This document shows positions 18,144 through 26,435 of a stretch of DNA of 64,000 bases, one piece after another (position 1 is the first letter of the stretch; every line of letters begins with the position of its first letter). The stretch covers positions 22,191 to 86,190 of the forward strand of contig JAGANU010000007.1 in NCBI GenBank assembly GCA_017624085.1. The letters are read 5' to 3'. The translations under genes were made by a program, and so were the position numbers. A model generated the notes under the pieces. It had not been told where the DNA came from. It saw nothing but the letters and a program-made list of their open reading frames with translations, and did no database searches. Source of the DNA: Coprococcus sp. (GTDB taxonomy: Bacteria > Bacillota_A > Clostridia > Lachnospirales > Lachnospiraceae).

Positions 18144-19199
18144 ATGTCAGCTTGGATAGACAACATACGTAAGGTGGAGCCCTACGTTCCGGGAGAACAA
18201 CCGAAGGATACGAACGTAATAAAGCTAAATACAAATGAGAATCCCTATGGACCATCACCGAGGGCTAAGGAGGTTATGCAGAATCAGGAGCTGCTCAGAT
18301 TATATCCGGATCCTACAGCATCCGATCTCGTTAATGCACTTGCAGAGTATCATGGTGTTAAGCCATCACAGGTTTTTGTGGGAGTTGGTTCAGATGACGT
18401 GCTTGCTATGTCTTTTCTTACATTTTTCAACTCAGATAAGCCTATAGTATTTCCTGATATTACATACTCCTTCTATGATGTGTGGGCAGAACTGTTTAAA
18501 ATACCATATAAAAGGCTGCCGGTTGACGAGAGCTTCAGGCTTGTGAAGGAGGATTACTACAAGCAAAACGGGGGAGTCGTTTTTCCGAACCCGAATGCTC
18601 CTACTGGTATATATGAGAAGCTTTCAAATGTGGAGGATATTGTCAGCAATAACAGAGATGTTATCGTTATTGTCGATGAAGCATACATAGATTTTGGCGG
18701 TACATCAGCACTTGAGCTCATTGATAAGTATGATAATCTTGTTGTTGTTCGTACATTTTCAAAATCAAGATCCATGGCAGGACTTAGAATAGGCTATGCA
18801 ATAAGCAATCCTGTGCTTATAAAAGCACTGAATGATGTAAAATATTCATACAATTCATATACTATGAACAGACCATCCATTATCATGGGGGCAGAGTCTG
18901 TTAAGGATGAGGAGTACTTTAGAAGCACTATACAAAAGGTCGTAAACACAAGAGAAAGATTTGTTCGTGCTATTAAGCCTCTTGGTTTTACCTGTCTGCC
19001 TTCCTCTGCAAATTTTGTGTTTGCTACTCATGAAAGTATTCCTGCTAAGGAGATATTTTCTGCGGCAAAGGCAGCAAATATATATGTAAGGTATTTTGAT
19101 AAGCCACGTATCGATAATTATTTAAGAATCTCCATTGGTACAGATGAGGAGATGGATGCATTTATTTCCTTTTTAAGTGATTTTGTAGCATCTTATTGA
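18144..19199 (+). CDS. hisC: Histidinol-phosphate aminotransferase
   Basis: This PLP enzyme transaminates imidazole-acetol phosphate to histidinol phosphate in histidine synthesis. The 351-residue protein has the fold-type I aminotransferase layout: KLNTNENPYGPSP near the N-terminus, FPNPNAPTGI (about 147-156), the VIVDEAYIDFGG segment (about 174-185) and the PLP-binding Lys207 in TFSKSRSMAG. No other his gene is nearby, so activity on aromatic 2-oxo acids is a real alternative. It is separated from prfA by one base and shares its transcript, with GAGGAGG overlapping the prfA end. Confidence 0.9.
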   Translation: MSAWIDNIRKVEPYVPGEQPKDTNVIKLNTNENPYGPSPRAKEVMQNQELLRLYPDPTASDLVNALAEYHGVKPSQVFVGVGSDDVLAMSFLTFFNSDKPIVFPDITYSFYDVWAELFKIPYKRLPVDESFRLVKEDYYKQNGGVVFPNPNAPTGIYEKLSNVEDIVSNNRDVIVIVDEAYIDFGGTSALELIDKYDNLVVVRTFSKSRSMAGLRIGYAISNPVLIKALNDVKYSYNSYTMNRPSIIMGAESVKDEEYFRSTIQKVVNTRERFVRAIKPLGFTCLPSSANFVFATHESIPAKEIFSAAKAANIYVRYFDKPRIDNYLRISIGTDEEMDAFISFLSDFVASY

Positions 19200-19274
19200 T
19201 AATCATTCTCATATGCCAGTATAAAGCGCAGGATTCCATTTATTAGCGCACCAAAACTATTGAATTTCATATTT

Positions 19275-19330
19275 CCATTTTATAGAATTGACCATAGAAA
19301 TATTTCTGTTCTATAAAATGGAGCGCGCTC
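19275..19330. repeat. Nested inverted repeats upstream of the DUF5688 gene
   Basis: CCATTTTATAGAA (19275-19287) is a perfect 13-bp inverted repeat with TTCTATAAAATGG (19309-19321). Inside lies the palindrome AGAAATATTTCT, and directly after it GAGCGCGCTC (19321-19330), another perfect palindrome. No T-run follows, so a simple hisC terminator is not obvious. It lies just upstream of the next promoter. Confidence 0.6.
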
Positions 19331-19332
19331 GT

Positions 19333-19360
19333 TTGACTATAAACAAGGTGTGAATAGATA
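19333..19360 (+). promoter_or_regulatory. Candidate promoter of the DUF5688 gene
   Basis: TTGACT (19333-19338), a 16-bp spacer and TAGATA (19355-19360), ending 31 bp before the start codon and 3 bp after a palindrome. Confidence 0.45.
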
Positions 19361-19391
19361 TTATTCTACATACATGTCAAAGGAGAGTATT

Positions 19392-20291
19392 ATGAATTTT
19401 GAAGAATTTACAGCACGAATTGCAGATAAGCTAAAGATTAGACTGCTAGAGGAAAGTGATGAGGCAGAGGTATCTGTCAGGAAGCTTTTAAAGAACAATG
19501 ATGTTGAACGGACCGCTGTCAGTATTTTCGGGGAGAAGGACAGCATAAGTCCAAGCATTTATTTAGAACCATTTTTCGATGAATATGAACAGGGAAAGGA
19601 CCCTGATGATATTGTGTCAGACATTCTTGTATTAATCAGGGAGAGAAGCGGAAAAAACTGTTTTTCCGTGGAGGATGTTACAAATGAGACAAATGTGCTA
19701 GGCAGCATAATAGTCAGACTTATAAACAGAGATAGGAATAAGCTGTCTCTTAAGAACGTACCCTTTATTGAGTATAATGATCTGGCTATAGTGTTCAGAA
19801 GGGTTATCTCTATTACTGACGAAGGGGTTGCATCTACAGTTGTAACCAAAAGTGATATGAAAAGATGGGGGCTTGATGAATACAGCCTCTACAGCCTTGC
19901 ACTAAAGAACACAGAGAGGATGTTCCCGTACATCTGTGAAAGCATGGAGAGCATCGTTTCTGACCGTTACGGAATCAGCTTCGATGTGAAAGACAGAGAA
20001 AACACAGATGAGCTGTTTGTGTTAACCAACTCAAATATGATAAACGGTGCAACAAGTCTTCTTTATGATGGTATGCTAAGGAGCTGCGCACAGATGGTGG
20101 GGGGAGACATATATATCCTTCCATCAAGCGTTCATGAGCTTATATTCATAAGCTCATGTTGCAGCTTTAGTGTTGCTTCTCTTAAAAATATGGTTAAGGA
20201 AGCTAACACCAATATTGTTTCGGACATGGATTTTCTTTCAGATAATGTATATTTATACAGTATGGAAAATGACACAATAAACATTGCCTGA
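19392..20291 (+). CDS. DUF5688 family protein
   Basis: The 299-residue protein matches DUF5688, a family I know mainly from Lachnospiraceae. The recognisable part is the N-terminal half: MNFEEFTARIADKL, KNNDVERTAVSI and SPSIYLEPFFDEYEQGKD, then a middle region (VPFIEYNDLAIVFRRVI) and a C-terminal domain ending in a beta-rich stretch (GGDIYILPSSVHELI). No catalytic motif, signal peptide or membrane helix is evident, and the function is unknown. The ATG at 19392 follows AGGAGAG; an in-frame ATG at 19350 lacks a ribosome site and overlaps the predicted promoter. It is a single gene between hisC and a TetR regulator. Confidence 0.75.
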   Translation: MNFEEFTARIADKLKIRLLEESDEAEVSVRKLLKNNDVERTAVSIFGEKDSISPSIYLEPFFDEYEQGKDPDDIVSDILVLIRERSGKNCFSVEDVTNETNVLGSIIVRLINRDRNKLSLKNVPFIEYNDLAIVFRRVISITDEGVASTVVTKSDMKRWGLDEYSLYSLALKNTERMFPYICESMESIVSDRYGISFDVKDRENTDELFVLTNSNMINGATSLLYDGMLRSCAQMVGGDIYILPSSVHELIFISSCCSFSVASLKNMVKEANTNIVSDMDFLSDNVYLYSMENDTINIA

Positions 20292-20316
20292 AGAGCACCG
20301 ATAATCGCTTCAAAGG

Positions 20317-20345
20317 TTGACAAAACCTATCCCATAGCATAGAAT
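20317..20345 (+). promoter_or_regulatory. Promoter of the TetR regulator and receiver genes
   Basis: A consensus TTGACA (20317-20322), a 17-bp spacer and TAGAAT (20340-20345), about 50 bp before the TTG start. It is one of the best sigma-A promoters in the window. Confidence 0.8.
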
Positions 20346-20395
20346 GAAAGCAGTGTTTTAAGGGCTAAAAATATATGTAATGGGAGGAACGAATA

Positions 20396-20983
20396 TTGGA
20401 CGATAGTTATATTTCCCGAAGGGACAAGATTATCGCCTCAGCTATCGAACTGATCGGAGATTTGGGATTACATGCTCTAACACCGAAGAACCTTGCACGT
20501 AAACAGAATATATCGGACACGCTGATTTATAAGTATTTTGGGGGAATTGACGAGGTACTTATTGCAGTTGTTAAGGAATATGCAGCTTTTGATGTCAACA
20601 TCCAAAGAACGGTTAATCATTTAGATGGAACTTATTGGGACAAGATAAAGTACTATGCAGATACATACGCAACATACTATGATAACTATATTGGTATGGG
20701 GGCAATTATGTTGCACTATGAGGAGCTGTTGCATTTGTCAGAGACGAGAGATATTATTTCTGAGTGCATGTTGAAACGTAATGATTTTGTGTGTTCACTA
20801 TTTCAAGGGGCAATAGACAGCAAGGAGATAAGAGCGGTGTTCTCACCTAAGGAACTTACGCTTATATTTAACGGTATCTTTACCGAAGGCTTGCTAGAAC
20901 GCAGGAATCAGTATTCCAGAAAGAGTTTCAGAATAGAAGTTAAGGAGATGCTGGGACATCTGGAAAAGGTACTTAGGTCGTAA
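20396..20983 (+). CDS. TetR/AcrR family transcriptional regulator
   Basis: The 195-residue product has the TetR N-terminal DNA-binding domain: a first helix with RRDKIIASAIELIGDLG, then the helix-turn-helix LTPKNLARKQNISDTLIYKYF (the YKYF stretch corresponds to the family's YxHF/YYHF end). The C-terminal ligand-binding half is divergent, and the ligand is unknown. It begins at TTG (20396) with GGGAGG eight bases upstream and no better in-frame start. The next gene, a lone receiver protein, starts 18 bp downstream, so the two are probably co-transcribed. No transporter or enzyme target is adjacent. Confidence 0.85.
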   Translation: MDDSYISRRDKIIASAIELIGDLGLHALTPKNLARKQNISDTLIYKYFGGIDEVLIAVVKEYAAFDVNIQRTVNHLDGTYWDKIKYYADTYATYYDNYIGMGAIMLHYEELLHLSETRDIISECMLKRNDFVCSLFQGAIDSKEIRAVFSPKELTLIFNGIFTEGLLERRNQYSRKSFRIEVKEMLGHLEKVLRS

Positions 20984-21001
20984 AATTAGGGAGGAATTGT
21001 C

Positions 21002-21397
21002 ATGAAGATATTAATTGCTGAGGATGATGTTGCGAATGCCAAATTTTTATCAAAGTATTTAAGTAAGTTTGGAGAAGTGGTAATCACACCAGATGGAATA
21101 GCAGCGGTAGATGAGTTTGTCAATGCACTTGAGAAGGGCGAGATATTCCAGCTCGTATGTCTTGATATTATGATGCCGAAGATTGATGGATATAAGGTGC
21201 TTGCGTCCATCAGAAGTGCTGAAAGAAAGCATGGAGTGTCAAGGATGCTCAGGTCAAAGGTTATCATGACCAGTGCACTGGATGAGGCAAGCTTTGACAG
21301 TAATCTTGCAAGTGATGACTATGATGATTATATTTGTAAGCCGATAGATATCATGAAGTTTAATGATATGCTCAGAAAGCTGGATATCATAAAATAG
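21002..21397 (+). CDS. Stand-alone response-regulator receiver protein
   Basis: The 131-residue protein is a single CheY-like receiver domain with no output domain. Acidic residues Asp8-Asp9, the phospho-acceptor Asp55 (CLDIMMP), Thr90 (IMTSA) and Lys113 (ICKPID) are all in place, so it should be phosphorylatable. A short insertion (AERKHGVSRMLRS) lies before beta-4. It follows the TetR gene, and a strong terminator closes the unit. No histidine kinase is nearby, so its partner must be encoded elsewhere. Single receivers often act as phosphorelay intermediates or bind a partner protein. Confidence 0.9.
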   Translation: MKILIAEDDVANAKFLSKYLSKFGEVVITPDGIAAVDEFVNALEKGEIFQLVCLDIMMPKIDGYKVLASIRSAERKHGVSRMLRSKVIMTSALDEASFDSNLASDDYDDYICKPIDIMKFNDMLRKLDIIK

Positions 21398-21412
21398 TTG
21401 GTGCGTACATAG

Positions 21413-21455
21413 CTTAGAAGTCCGAATGCTTATATCGGGCTTCTAAGTTTTTTTG
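21413..21455 (+). terminator. Terminator after the receiver gene
   Basis: CTTAGAAG (21413-21420) pairs with CTTCTAAG (21440-21447), extended by CCG/CGG, followed by seven T. Confidence 0.9.
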
Positions 21456-21485
21456 AGAGTATATATATTTGGCAGGTAATTATTT

Positions 21486-22802
21486 ATGGATTTATTTGAG
21501 TATATGAGGGAGAATTTTAATGATGATGACTCCCCCCTTGCAAAAAGACTCAGACCAAAGACGCTTGATGATGTTGTTGGTCAGACACATATAATTGGCA
21601 AGGATAAGCTGCTTTACAGAGCAATTAAAGCAGACAAGCTAAGCTCGCTTATTTTCTATGGACCACCGGGAACCGGGAAAACCACCCTTGCAATGGTAAT
21701 TGCAAACACAACAAAGGCGCTGTTTTCACAGCTCAATGCCACAACTGCCGGCAAAAAGGATATGGAGCAGGTGATTTCGCAGGCAAAAGAAAATAAGGCC
21801 ATGTATGGAAGAAAGACGATTTTGTTTATTGATGAGATTCACAGATTTAATAAGTCTCAGCAGGATTATCTTCTTCCTTTTGTGGAGGATGGCACGGTAA
21901 TACTTATTGGAGCCACAACAGAGAATCCTTATTTTGAAGTGAATGGGGCTTTGATTTCGAGATCTCATATATTCCAGCTGGAGCCTCTTACAAAGGAGGA
22001 TATAAAGGTCCTTATTCACAGAGCAGTTTATTCGGATGATGGAATGGCAGCGTATGATGCAGTTATTGATGATGCTGCTGCAGATTTCCTTGCTGATATG
22101 GCATCCGGAGATGCAAGAGCGGCATTAAATGCAATTGAGCTTGGGATTCTTTCCTCTGAGAGAAGTGATGATGGAAAGATTCACATAACCCTGGATGTGG
22201 CGGAGGAATGTATACAGAAGCGGGCAATAAGATACGACAAGAATGGTGATAATCATTACGATATAATATCCGCCTTTATCAAGAGTATGAGGGGCTCAGA
22301 TCCTGATGCCGCTGTGTTTTATCTGGCCAAGATGCTTTATGGCGGAGAAGATATTAAATTTATAGCCAGAAGAATAATGATATGTGCGTGTGAGGATGTA
22401 GGAAATGCAGATCCAAATGCCATTGTTGTGGCAAACGCCTGTGCTGAGGCAGTAGCAAAGGTTGGCATGCCTGAGGCTCAGCTTATACTCTCCCAGGCTG
22501 CAATATATGTTGCCTGTGCGCCAAAGAGCAATTCATGCACCAACGCAATATTTAGCGCTATGGAGGCTGTGAAAAACGAGGATACAGGAATGGTTCCCGT
22601 TCATCTTCGGGATGCACACTATACGGGAGCAGAAAAGCTTGGACATTCCGGCTACAAGTATGCACATGATTATAAAAACCACTATGTTGAGCAGCAATAC
22701 CTTCCGGACAAGATGGCTAACAGAGTGTTCTATGAGCCTTCAGACAATGGATATGAGATGAATATACAGAAGTATTTTGAGAGGATAAAAAAGAAAGACT
22801 GA
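21486..22802 (+). CDS. rarA: Replication-associated recombination protein A (RarA/MgsA)
   Basis: RarA is a AAA+ ATPase related to clamp-loader subunits that acts at stalled replication forks. The 438-residue protein has LRPKTLDDVVGQTHIIG, Walker A GPPGTGKT (59-66), Walker B FIDEIHRF with Asp116-Glu117, a sensor 1 segment GATTENPYF and the C-terminal tetramerisation region (KSNSCTNAIFSA, DAHYTGAEKLGHSGYKYAHDY), all typical. The ribosome site is a weak GGCAGGTAA. A small membrane-protein gene follows four bases after the stop. Confidence 0.95.
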   Translation: MDLFEYMRENFNDDDSPLAKRLRPKTLDDVVGQTHIIGKDKLLYRAIKADKLSSLIFYGPPGTGKTTLAMVIANTTKALFSQLNATTAGKKDMEQVISQAKENKAMYGRKTILFIDEIHRFNKSQQDYLLPFVEDGTVILIGATTENPYFEVNGALISRSHIFQLEPLTKEDIKVLIHRAVYSDDGMAAYDAVIDDAAADFLADMASGDARAALNAIELGILSSERSDDGKIHITLDVAEECIQKRAIRYDKNGDNHYDIISAFIKSMRGSDPDAAVFYLAKMLYGGEDIKFIARRIMICACEDVGNADPNAIVVANACAEAVAKVGMPEAQLILSQAAIYVACAPKSNSCTNAIFSAMEAVKNEDTGMVPVHLRDAHYTGAEKLGHSGYKYAHDYKNHYVEQQYLPDKMANRVFYEPSDNGYEMNIQKYFERIKKKD

Positions 22803-22806
22803 CGTT

Positions 22807-23052
22807 ATGAATAATATTAAGAAAGTAGGAGCGATATTGCTTGTCATTCTTTTGGCAGGCCTTTACATTGCCACCTTTATTATGGGTGTTATGGGCAGTG
22901 ATTATATTGCCGCAATGTTGTTCCTGGATGTTATTATACCTGTTCTTTGCTGGGGCATTGCTCTTATCGCAAGAGTTCTAAAAAGAAAGGGCCAGGACAT
23001 CAGAAAAGAAGGAGCAGAGCCTGAAGACAGACAGCATGAGCAACAAGATTGA
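22807..23052 (+). CDS. Small two-helix membrane protein of unknown function
   Basis: The 81-residue product has two hydrophobic helices (about residues 7-28 and 33-56), then a basic stretch (RVLKRKGQDIRKEG) and an acidic/Gln tail. I do not recognise a family with a known role. It begins 4 bp after rarA without a clear ribosome site, so coupling to rarA is likely. The last four codons and the stop lie in the first copy of a perfect 22-bp tandem duplication. Confidence 0.6.
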   Translation: MNNIKKVGAILLVILLAGLYIATFIMGVMGSDYIAAMLFLDVIIPVLCWGIALIARVLKRKGQDIRKEGAEPEDRQHEQQD

Positions 23053-23084
23053 TGTGAACATACAACAAGATTGATGTGAACATA
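23041..23084 (+). repeat. Perfect 22-bp tandem duplication
   Basis: The unit starting CAACAAGATTGATG is present twice, 23041-23062 and 23063-23084, without a mismatch. The first copy carries the stop codon of the small membrane protein. A recent slippage duplication is the simplest reading. Confidence 0.9.
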
Positions 23085-23092
23085 CAAAAATG

Positions 23093-23121
23093 TTGAAAAA
23101 AAGAATATAATTTGATATACT
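23093..23121 (+). promoter_or_regulatory. Promoter of the SEC-C protein gene
   Basis: TTGAAA (23093-23098), a 17-bp spacer and TATACT (23116-23121). Confidence 0.65.
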
Positions 23122-23157
23122 CTTTAAAGTTTATTAAATACTTAAGAGGTAGATGAT

Positions 23158-23661
23158 ATGAGTTTATTAAAAGAATGGCGCGATTACGCATACGGATTAG
23201 ATGACAGAACACCGGAGGGTAAGGAATTCTGGCTTAGCTATTTCCAGGCAGAGAAGGGAGTATATGAGAAGCTTCTTGCTAACCCTGTTGCAGAGCCTGA
23301 GCATGGAACCGTAAAAGAGCTGGCAGAAAAGTATGGCCTTACAATTCAGTTTATGATTGGTTTCCTTGATGGAATTGATGACAGCCTTTTAGAGTCAAAC
23401 AATCTTGATGATGTAACAGAGGATTCTGAAGTAAAGCTTATGATCGATTTCGAAAAGCTTTATATGAACATGGTGGAGTGTAATGCTGAGTGGCTTTATA
23501 CACTTCCTCAGTGGGATGGTATTTTCCCTAAGGAGAAGAGAGATGAGCTGTATAAGATACAGAAGTCATCAAGAACTGTAATTAAGGCTCCAAAGGTTGG
23601 AAGAAATGATCCATGTCCTTGCGGCAGCGGACTTAAGTACAAGAAGTGCTGCGGAAAGTAG
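23158..23661 (+). CDS. SEC-C motif protein
   Basis: The 167-residue protein ends in a SEC-C metal-binding motif ([19 protein letters not shown], ligands Cys153, Cys155, Cys164 and Cys165), the zinc ligand set first known from the SecA C-terminus and also found on unrelated proteins. The first 145 residues are helical and acidic ([24 protein letters not shown]) and resemble a Lachnospiraceae-specific family of unknown function. It is not SecA. It has its own promoter and terminator. A role in ribosome or protein-export interaction is speculative. Confidence 0.8.
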   Translation: MSLLKEWRDYAYGLDDRTPEGKEFWLSYFQAEKGVYEKLLANPVAEPEHGTVKELAEKYGLTIQFMIGFLDGIDDSLLESNNLDDVTEDSEVKLMIDFEKLYMNMVECNAEWLYTLPQWDGIFPKEKRDELYKIQKSSRTVIKAPKVGRNDPCPCGSGLKYKKCCGK

Positions 23662-23707
23662 AAATTATCCGGTATTTTTGTTGATAAGCATATTGCTCAT
23701 AATAAGA

Positions 23708-23746
23708 GGATGGTATAAAGAGTATAGTTTATGCCGTCCTTTTATT
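23708..23746 (+). terminator. Terminator after the SEC-C gene
   Basis: GGATGGTATAAA (23708-23719) pairs with TTTATGCCGTCC (23728-23739) using two G-U pairs on the + strand RNA, followed by TTTTATTA. The G-U pairs make it directional. Confidence 0.75.
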
Positions 23747-23775
23747 ATGCCTACTTCACCGAAGGAGATATATAC

Positions 23776-25773
23776 ATGGAGTTTAATAAAGCCCAATTAA
23801 ATGCAATAAAACATACATATGGCCCTATGCTACTTCTTGCCGGACCGGGCTCAGGAAAGACAACTGTGCTTACCCACAGAATAATGAACATGACAGAGGT
23901 TATGGGTATATCACCGGACAATATACTCGTAATTACATTTACAAAGGCTGCCGCCAACGAGATGAAGAGCAGATATGAGAAGCTGTGCGGACAAAGACGC
24001 GGTGTCACTTTCGGAACCTTCCATTCTGTATTTTTCTGGATGCTGAGGAATGCCTACAATTACACTCCGGACAATATAGTGACGGAAGCTGAGAAGTATT
24101 CTGCAATACGAAACTCCATTGACCGCCATGGCTTCAAATATGATGCACAGGAGGACTTTGCAAGAAATGTTGTATCTGAGATTGGAAATGTAAAGAGTGA
24201 GATGCTTGACATAAGCTCCTATGAAAGTACATCAATGAGGTCTGGTGATTTTAAGATCGTATATGATGAATACGAGAATTATTTGAGAAAACATCAAAAG
24301 CTTGATTTTGATGACATGCTTGTATTTACATATGAGCTTCTTGATAAAAGGCCGGACATACTAAGGCTGTGGCAGGAGAGATTTAAGTATATTTTAATTG
24401 ATGAATTTCAGGATATAAACAGAATACAGTATCTTATTGTAAAGATGCTTGCTGCAGATACACAGAATGTATTTGCTGTTGGAGATGACGATCAGTCGGT
24501 ATATGGTTTTAGAGGTGCAATGCCGTCAATAATGAAGCAGTTTCCGGAGGATTATCCAAACACGTCTATAGAGTATCTGAATGTAAATTACAGATGCAGC
24601 TATGATATCGTTGAGTGCTCCAAGCGGGTAATAAGGAACAACGTGGACAGGTATGATAAGGCATTAGTTTCTGCCTTTAATCCCGGGGAGGCTCAGAGAG
24701 TACATGTAGTAAAGGTTGACACAGTGGCTCAAGAGAATAGTCATCTTATTGACAGGATCAGGCAGCTCAGTAAGGCCGGCGTCCTGTTTTCCGAGATGGC
24801 AATCATATATAGAACAAACACAGAGCCAAGAGGGCTTGCCACAAAGCTTATGGAAAATGGCATACCATTTACAATGAAGGACAGCATCCCAAATGTTTTT
24901 ACACATTTTCTTGGAGAATGCATATTTGATTATATCAGGCTTTCAAGGGGGGCGTTTGACAGAAGTATATTGCTCAGAATAATCAATAAGCCAAACCGAT
25001 ATGTCAGCAGGGACGCCCTTGATGGAGAAAGAGTGAACTTTGAGAGCATCAGGGAATACTACAAGGATAATTACAGAGTTGTAAACAACATAAATGTACT
25101 TGAAAATGATTTGAGACGGATAGCAAGGCTAGGCCCTTATGGAGCAGTCAATTACATCAGAAAGGCTGTTGGACTTGATGCGTATGTTGATTCCTATGCC
25201 AAATACAGAGGAGTCAATGCGCAGGACTATATGGACGTGCTTGAGGAGATACAGGAAAGTGCCCGGGATTTTGAGAGCTTTGACGATTGGTTTTCATATA
25301 TAGACACATACACAAGTCAGCTGGCAGAAAAAAACCGTAAGGGTTACACAGGAAAAGATATGGTGACCTTGTCAACAATGCATGGGGCAAAGGGACTGGA
25401 GTTTTCCCACGTATTCATACTAAACTGTGTAGAGGGCTGTTCTCCTCATAAAAAGTGCTTTGACACAGATGGCATAGAGGAAGAGAGACGACTGTTTTAT
25501 GTGGCACTTACAAGAGCAAAATATGGTCTTTACGTATATGTTCCTGAAAAGATGTATGGGAAAAAATGTGAGACCTCCAGGTTTGTAAAGGAAATGCTTG
25601 TAGACAGAATCCTGTTAAAGACGGGAAATGAAATAATACATAAAAGGTATGGCAGAGGAACAATAACCTTTGTGGACGATAAAAGGCTGTGTGTATATTT
25701 CGATAAAATAGATGCAACAAAGACACTTAGTCTGGAATACACAATGGCAAATGAGTTGATAAAGGGTATATAA
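23776..25773 (+). CDS. UvrD/PcrA-type superfamily 1 DNA helicase
   Basis: This is an ATP-dependent 3'-5' helicase of the UvrD/Rep/PcrA family, used in repair or replication restart. The 665-residue product has motif I GPGSGKT (23-29), TFTKAAANEMKSR (motif Ia region), motif II LIDEFQDIN around Asp209-Glu210, motif III GDDDQSVYGFRGA, motif V STMHGAKGLEF and motif VI FYVALTRAK. It is shorter than classical PcrA (about 720-750), and the C-terminus ends in a small beta domain (IIHKRYGRGTITFVDDKRL) like the PcrA Tudor domain that contacts RNA polymerase. The ATG at 23776 follows AAGGAG; an earlier in-frame ATG lies inside the preceding terminator. Confidence 0.93.
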   Translation: MEFNKAQLNAIKHTYGPMLLLAGPGSGKTTVLTHRIMNMTEVMGISPDNILVITFTKAAANEMKSRYEKLCGQRRGVTFGTFHSVFFWMLRNAYNYTPDNIVTEAEKYSAIRNSIDRHGFKYDAQEDFARNVVSEIGNVKSEMLDISSYESTSMRSGDFKIVYDEYENYLRKHQKLDFDDMLVFTYELLDKRPDILRLWQERFKYILIDEFQDINRIQYLIVKMLAADTQNVFAVGDDDQSVYGFRGAMPSIMKQFPEDYPNTSIEYLNVNYRCSYDIVECSKRVIRNNVDRYDKALVSAFNPGEAQRVHVVKVDTVAQENSHLIDRIRQLSKAGVLFSEMAIIYRTNTEPRGLATKLMENGIPFTMKDSIPNVFTHFLGECIFDYIRLSRGAFDRSILLRIINKPNRYVSRDALDGERVNFESIREYYKDNYRVVNNINVLENDLRRIARLGPYGAVNYIRKAVGLDAYVDSYAKYRGVNAQDYMDVLEEIQESARDFESFDDWFSYIDTYTSQLAEKNRKGYTGKDMVTLSTMHGAKGLEFSHVFILNCVEGCSPHKKCFDTDGIEEERRLFYVALTRAKYGLYVYVPEKMYGKKCETSRFVKEMLVDRILLKTGNEIIHKRYGRGTITFVDDKRLCVYFDKIDATKTLSLEYTMANELIKGI

Positions 25774-25850
25774 CAGCTTGCGGCGGATGGCGGAGATAAG
25801 CAGAAAATGCTGCCCCTGCATCAGGCAGGCGCGCATCTCGCCGCAGCTTA
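25774..25850. terminator. GC-rich structured convergent intergenic region
   Basis: TGCGGCG near 25780 can pair with CGCCGCA near 25840, and CCTG-CAT-CAGG forms an inner hairpin. It lies between two convergent genes and is markedly richer in G+C than its surroundings. No clear T-run is seen on the + side, so its role as a bidirectional terminator is inferred from position. Confidence 0.4.
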
Positions 25851-25859
25851 GGGGAGCTA

Positions 25860-26153
25860 TTATTCCTCAGAATTGAACTCCAGGTCATCCAGAATTTCGT
25901 CAAGCACATCCGCTACACGGTTGAACTCATTTTCATCATCAATTTCCTGAAGGTCAACTTCCTCCTCGCTTAGCTCAATGTATCTGTATACGAGAATGTC
26001 TGCTTCCTCATCATCTACAGGAAGAAGGGCAGCGTATGTACTGTCTCCCACATCGAACTTTGCAATAACCTCACAGCTGCAGGTGCTGCCGTCTTCGAAA
26101 TCAACATCAATCATTTCAATCTCCATCATATCATCGTTCTTATAATCTGACAT
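25860..26153 (-). CDS. DUF1292 family protein (YrzB-like)
   Basis: The 97-residue, very acidic protein matches DUF1292, common in Firmicutes: an early EIEMIDVDFEDGSTCSCEVIAKF, then YAALLPVDDEEADILVYRYIE, and an acidic C-terminal helix with FNRVADVLDEILDDLEF. Its function is unknown. Bacillus YrzB usually sits beside ruvX(yrrK) and ireB(yrzL), which are absent here. An AAGGAG site precedes the ATG. It is transcribed against its neighbours and converges on the helicase gene. Confidence 0.85.
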   Translation of the reverse strand: MSDYKNDDMMEIEMIDVDFEDGSTCSCEVIAKFDVGDSTYAALLPVDDEEADILVYRYIELSEEEVDLQEIDDENEFNRVADVLDEILDDLEFNSEE

Positions 26154-26280
26154 AGCAAATCTCCTTCTTGTTATTAAGACAGTGTATATATTGCTGCCTA
26201 TTATTTAAAAAGTGGTAATAGTGACTTTCTGTTATATTTTATGAAATTGTGTGATTATTGTCCAGTATAAATATGGTAGC

Positions 26281-26320
26281 GTACATACAGGTATGGAAGT
26301 GTACATACAGGTATGGGAGT
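26281..26320 (+). promoter_or_regulatory. Tandem 20-bp operator-like repeat before glgA
   Basis: Two adjacent 20-bp units (26281-26300 and 26301-26320), differing at one base, each contain the palindrome CATAC-AG-GTATG. They end 3 bp before the -35 element of glgA, with a period near two helical turns. A related half-site (GTATGTATG) lies after the -10 around 26361. This is the layout of a regulator-binding site; the regulator is unknown. Confidence 0.6.
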
Positions 26321-26323
26321 TTG

Positions 26324-26352
26324 TTGAATTATACACAGCAGTGTGGTATAAT
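26324..26352 (+). promoter_or_regulatory. Promoter of glgA
   Basis: TTGAAT (26324-26329), a 17-bp spacer and a perfect TATAAT (26347-26352). Confidence 0.75.
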
Positions 26353-26435
26353 GCAAGAAGGTATGTATGTAAAATAGATATAATTTGCTTTGCATATATA
26401 TAACAAATATGAAGATGTTATGGAGGGTTTGTTTG

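Noticed and set aside
26281..26320. A CRISPR-like array
   Set aside because: There are only two directly abutting units without spacers, and no cas gene is in the window.
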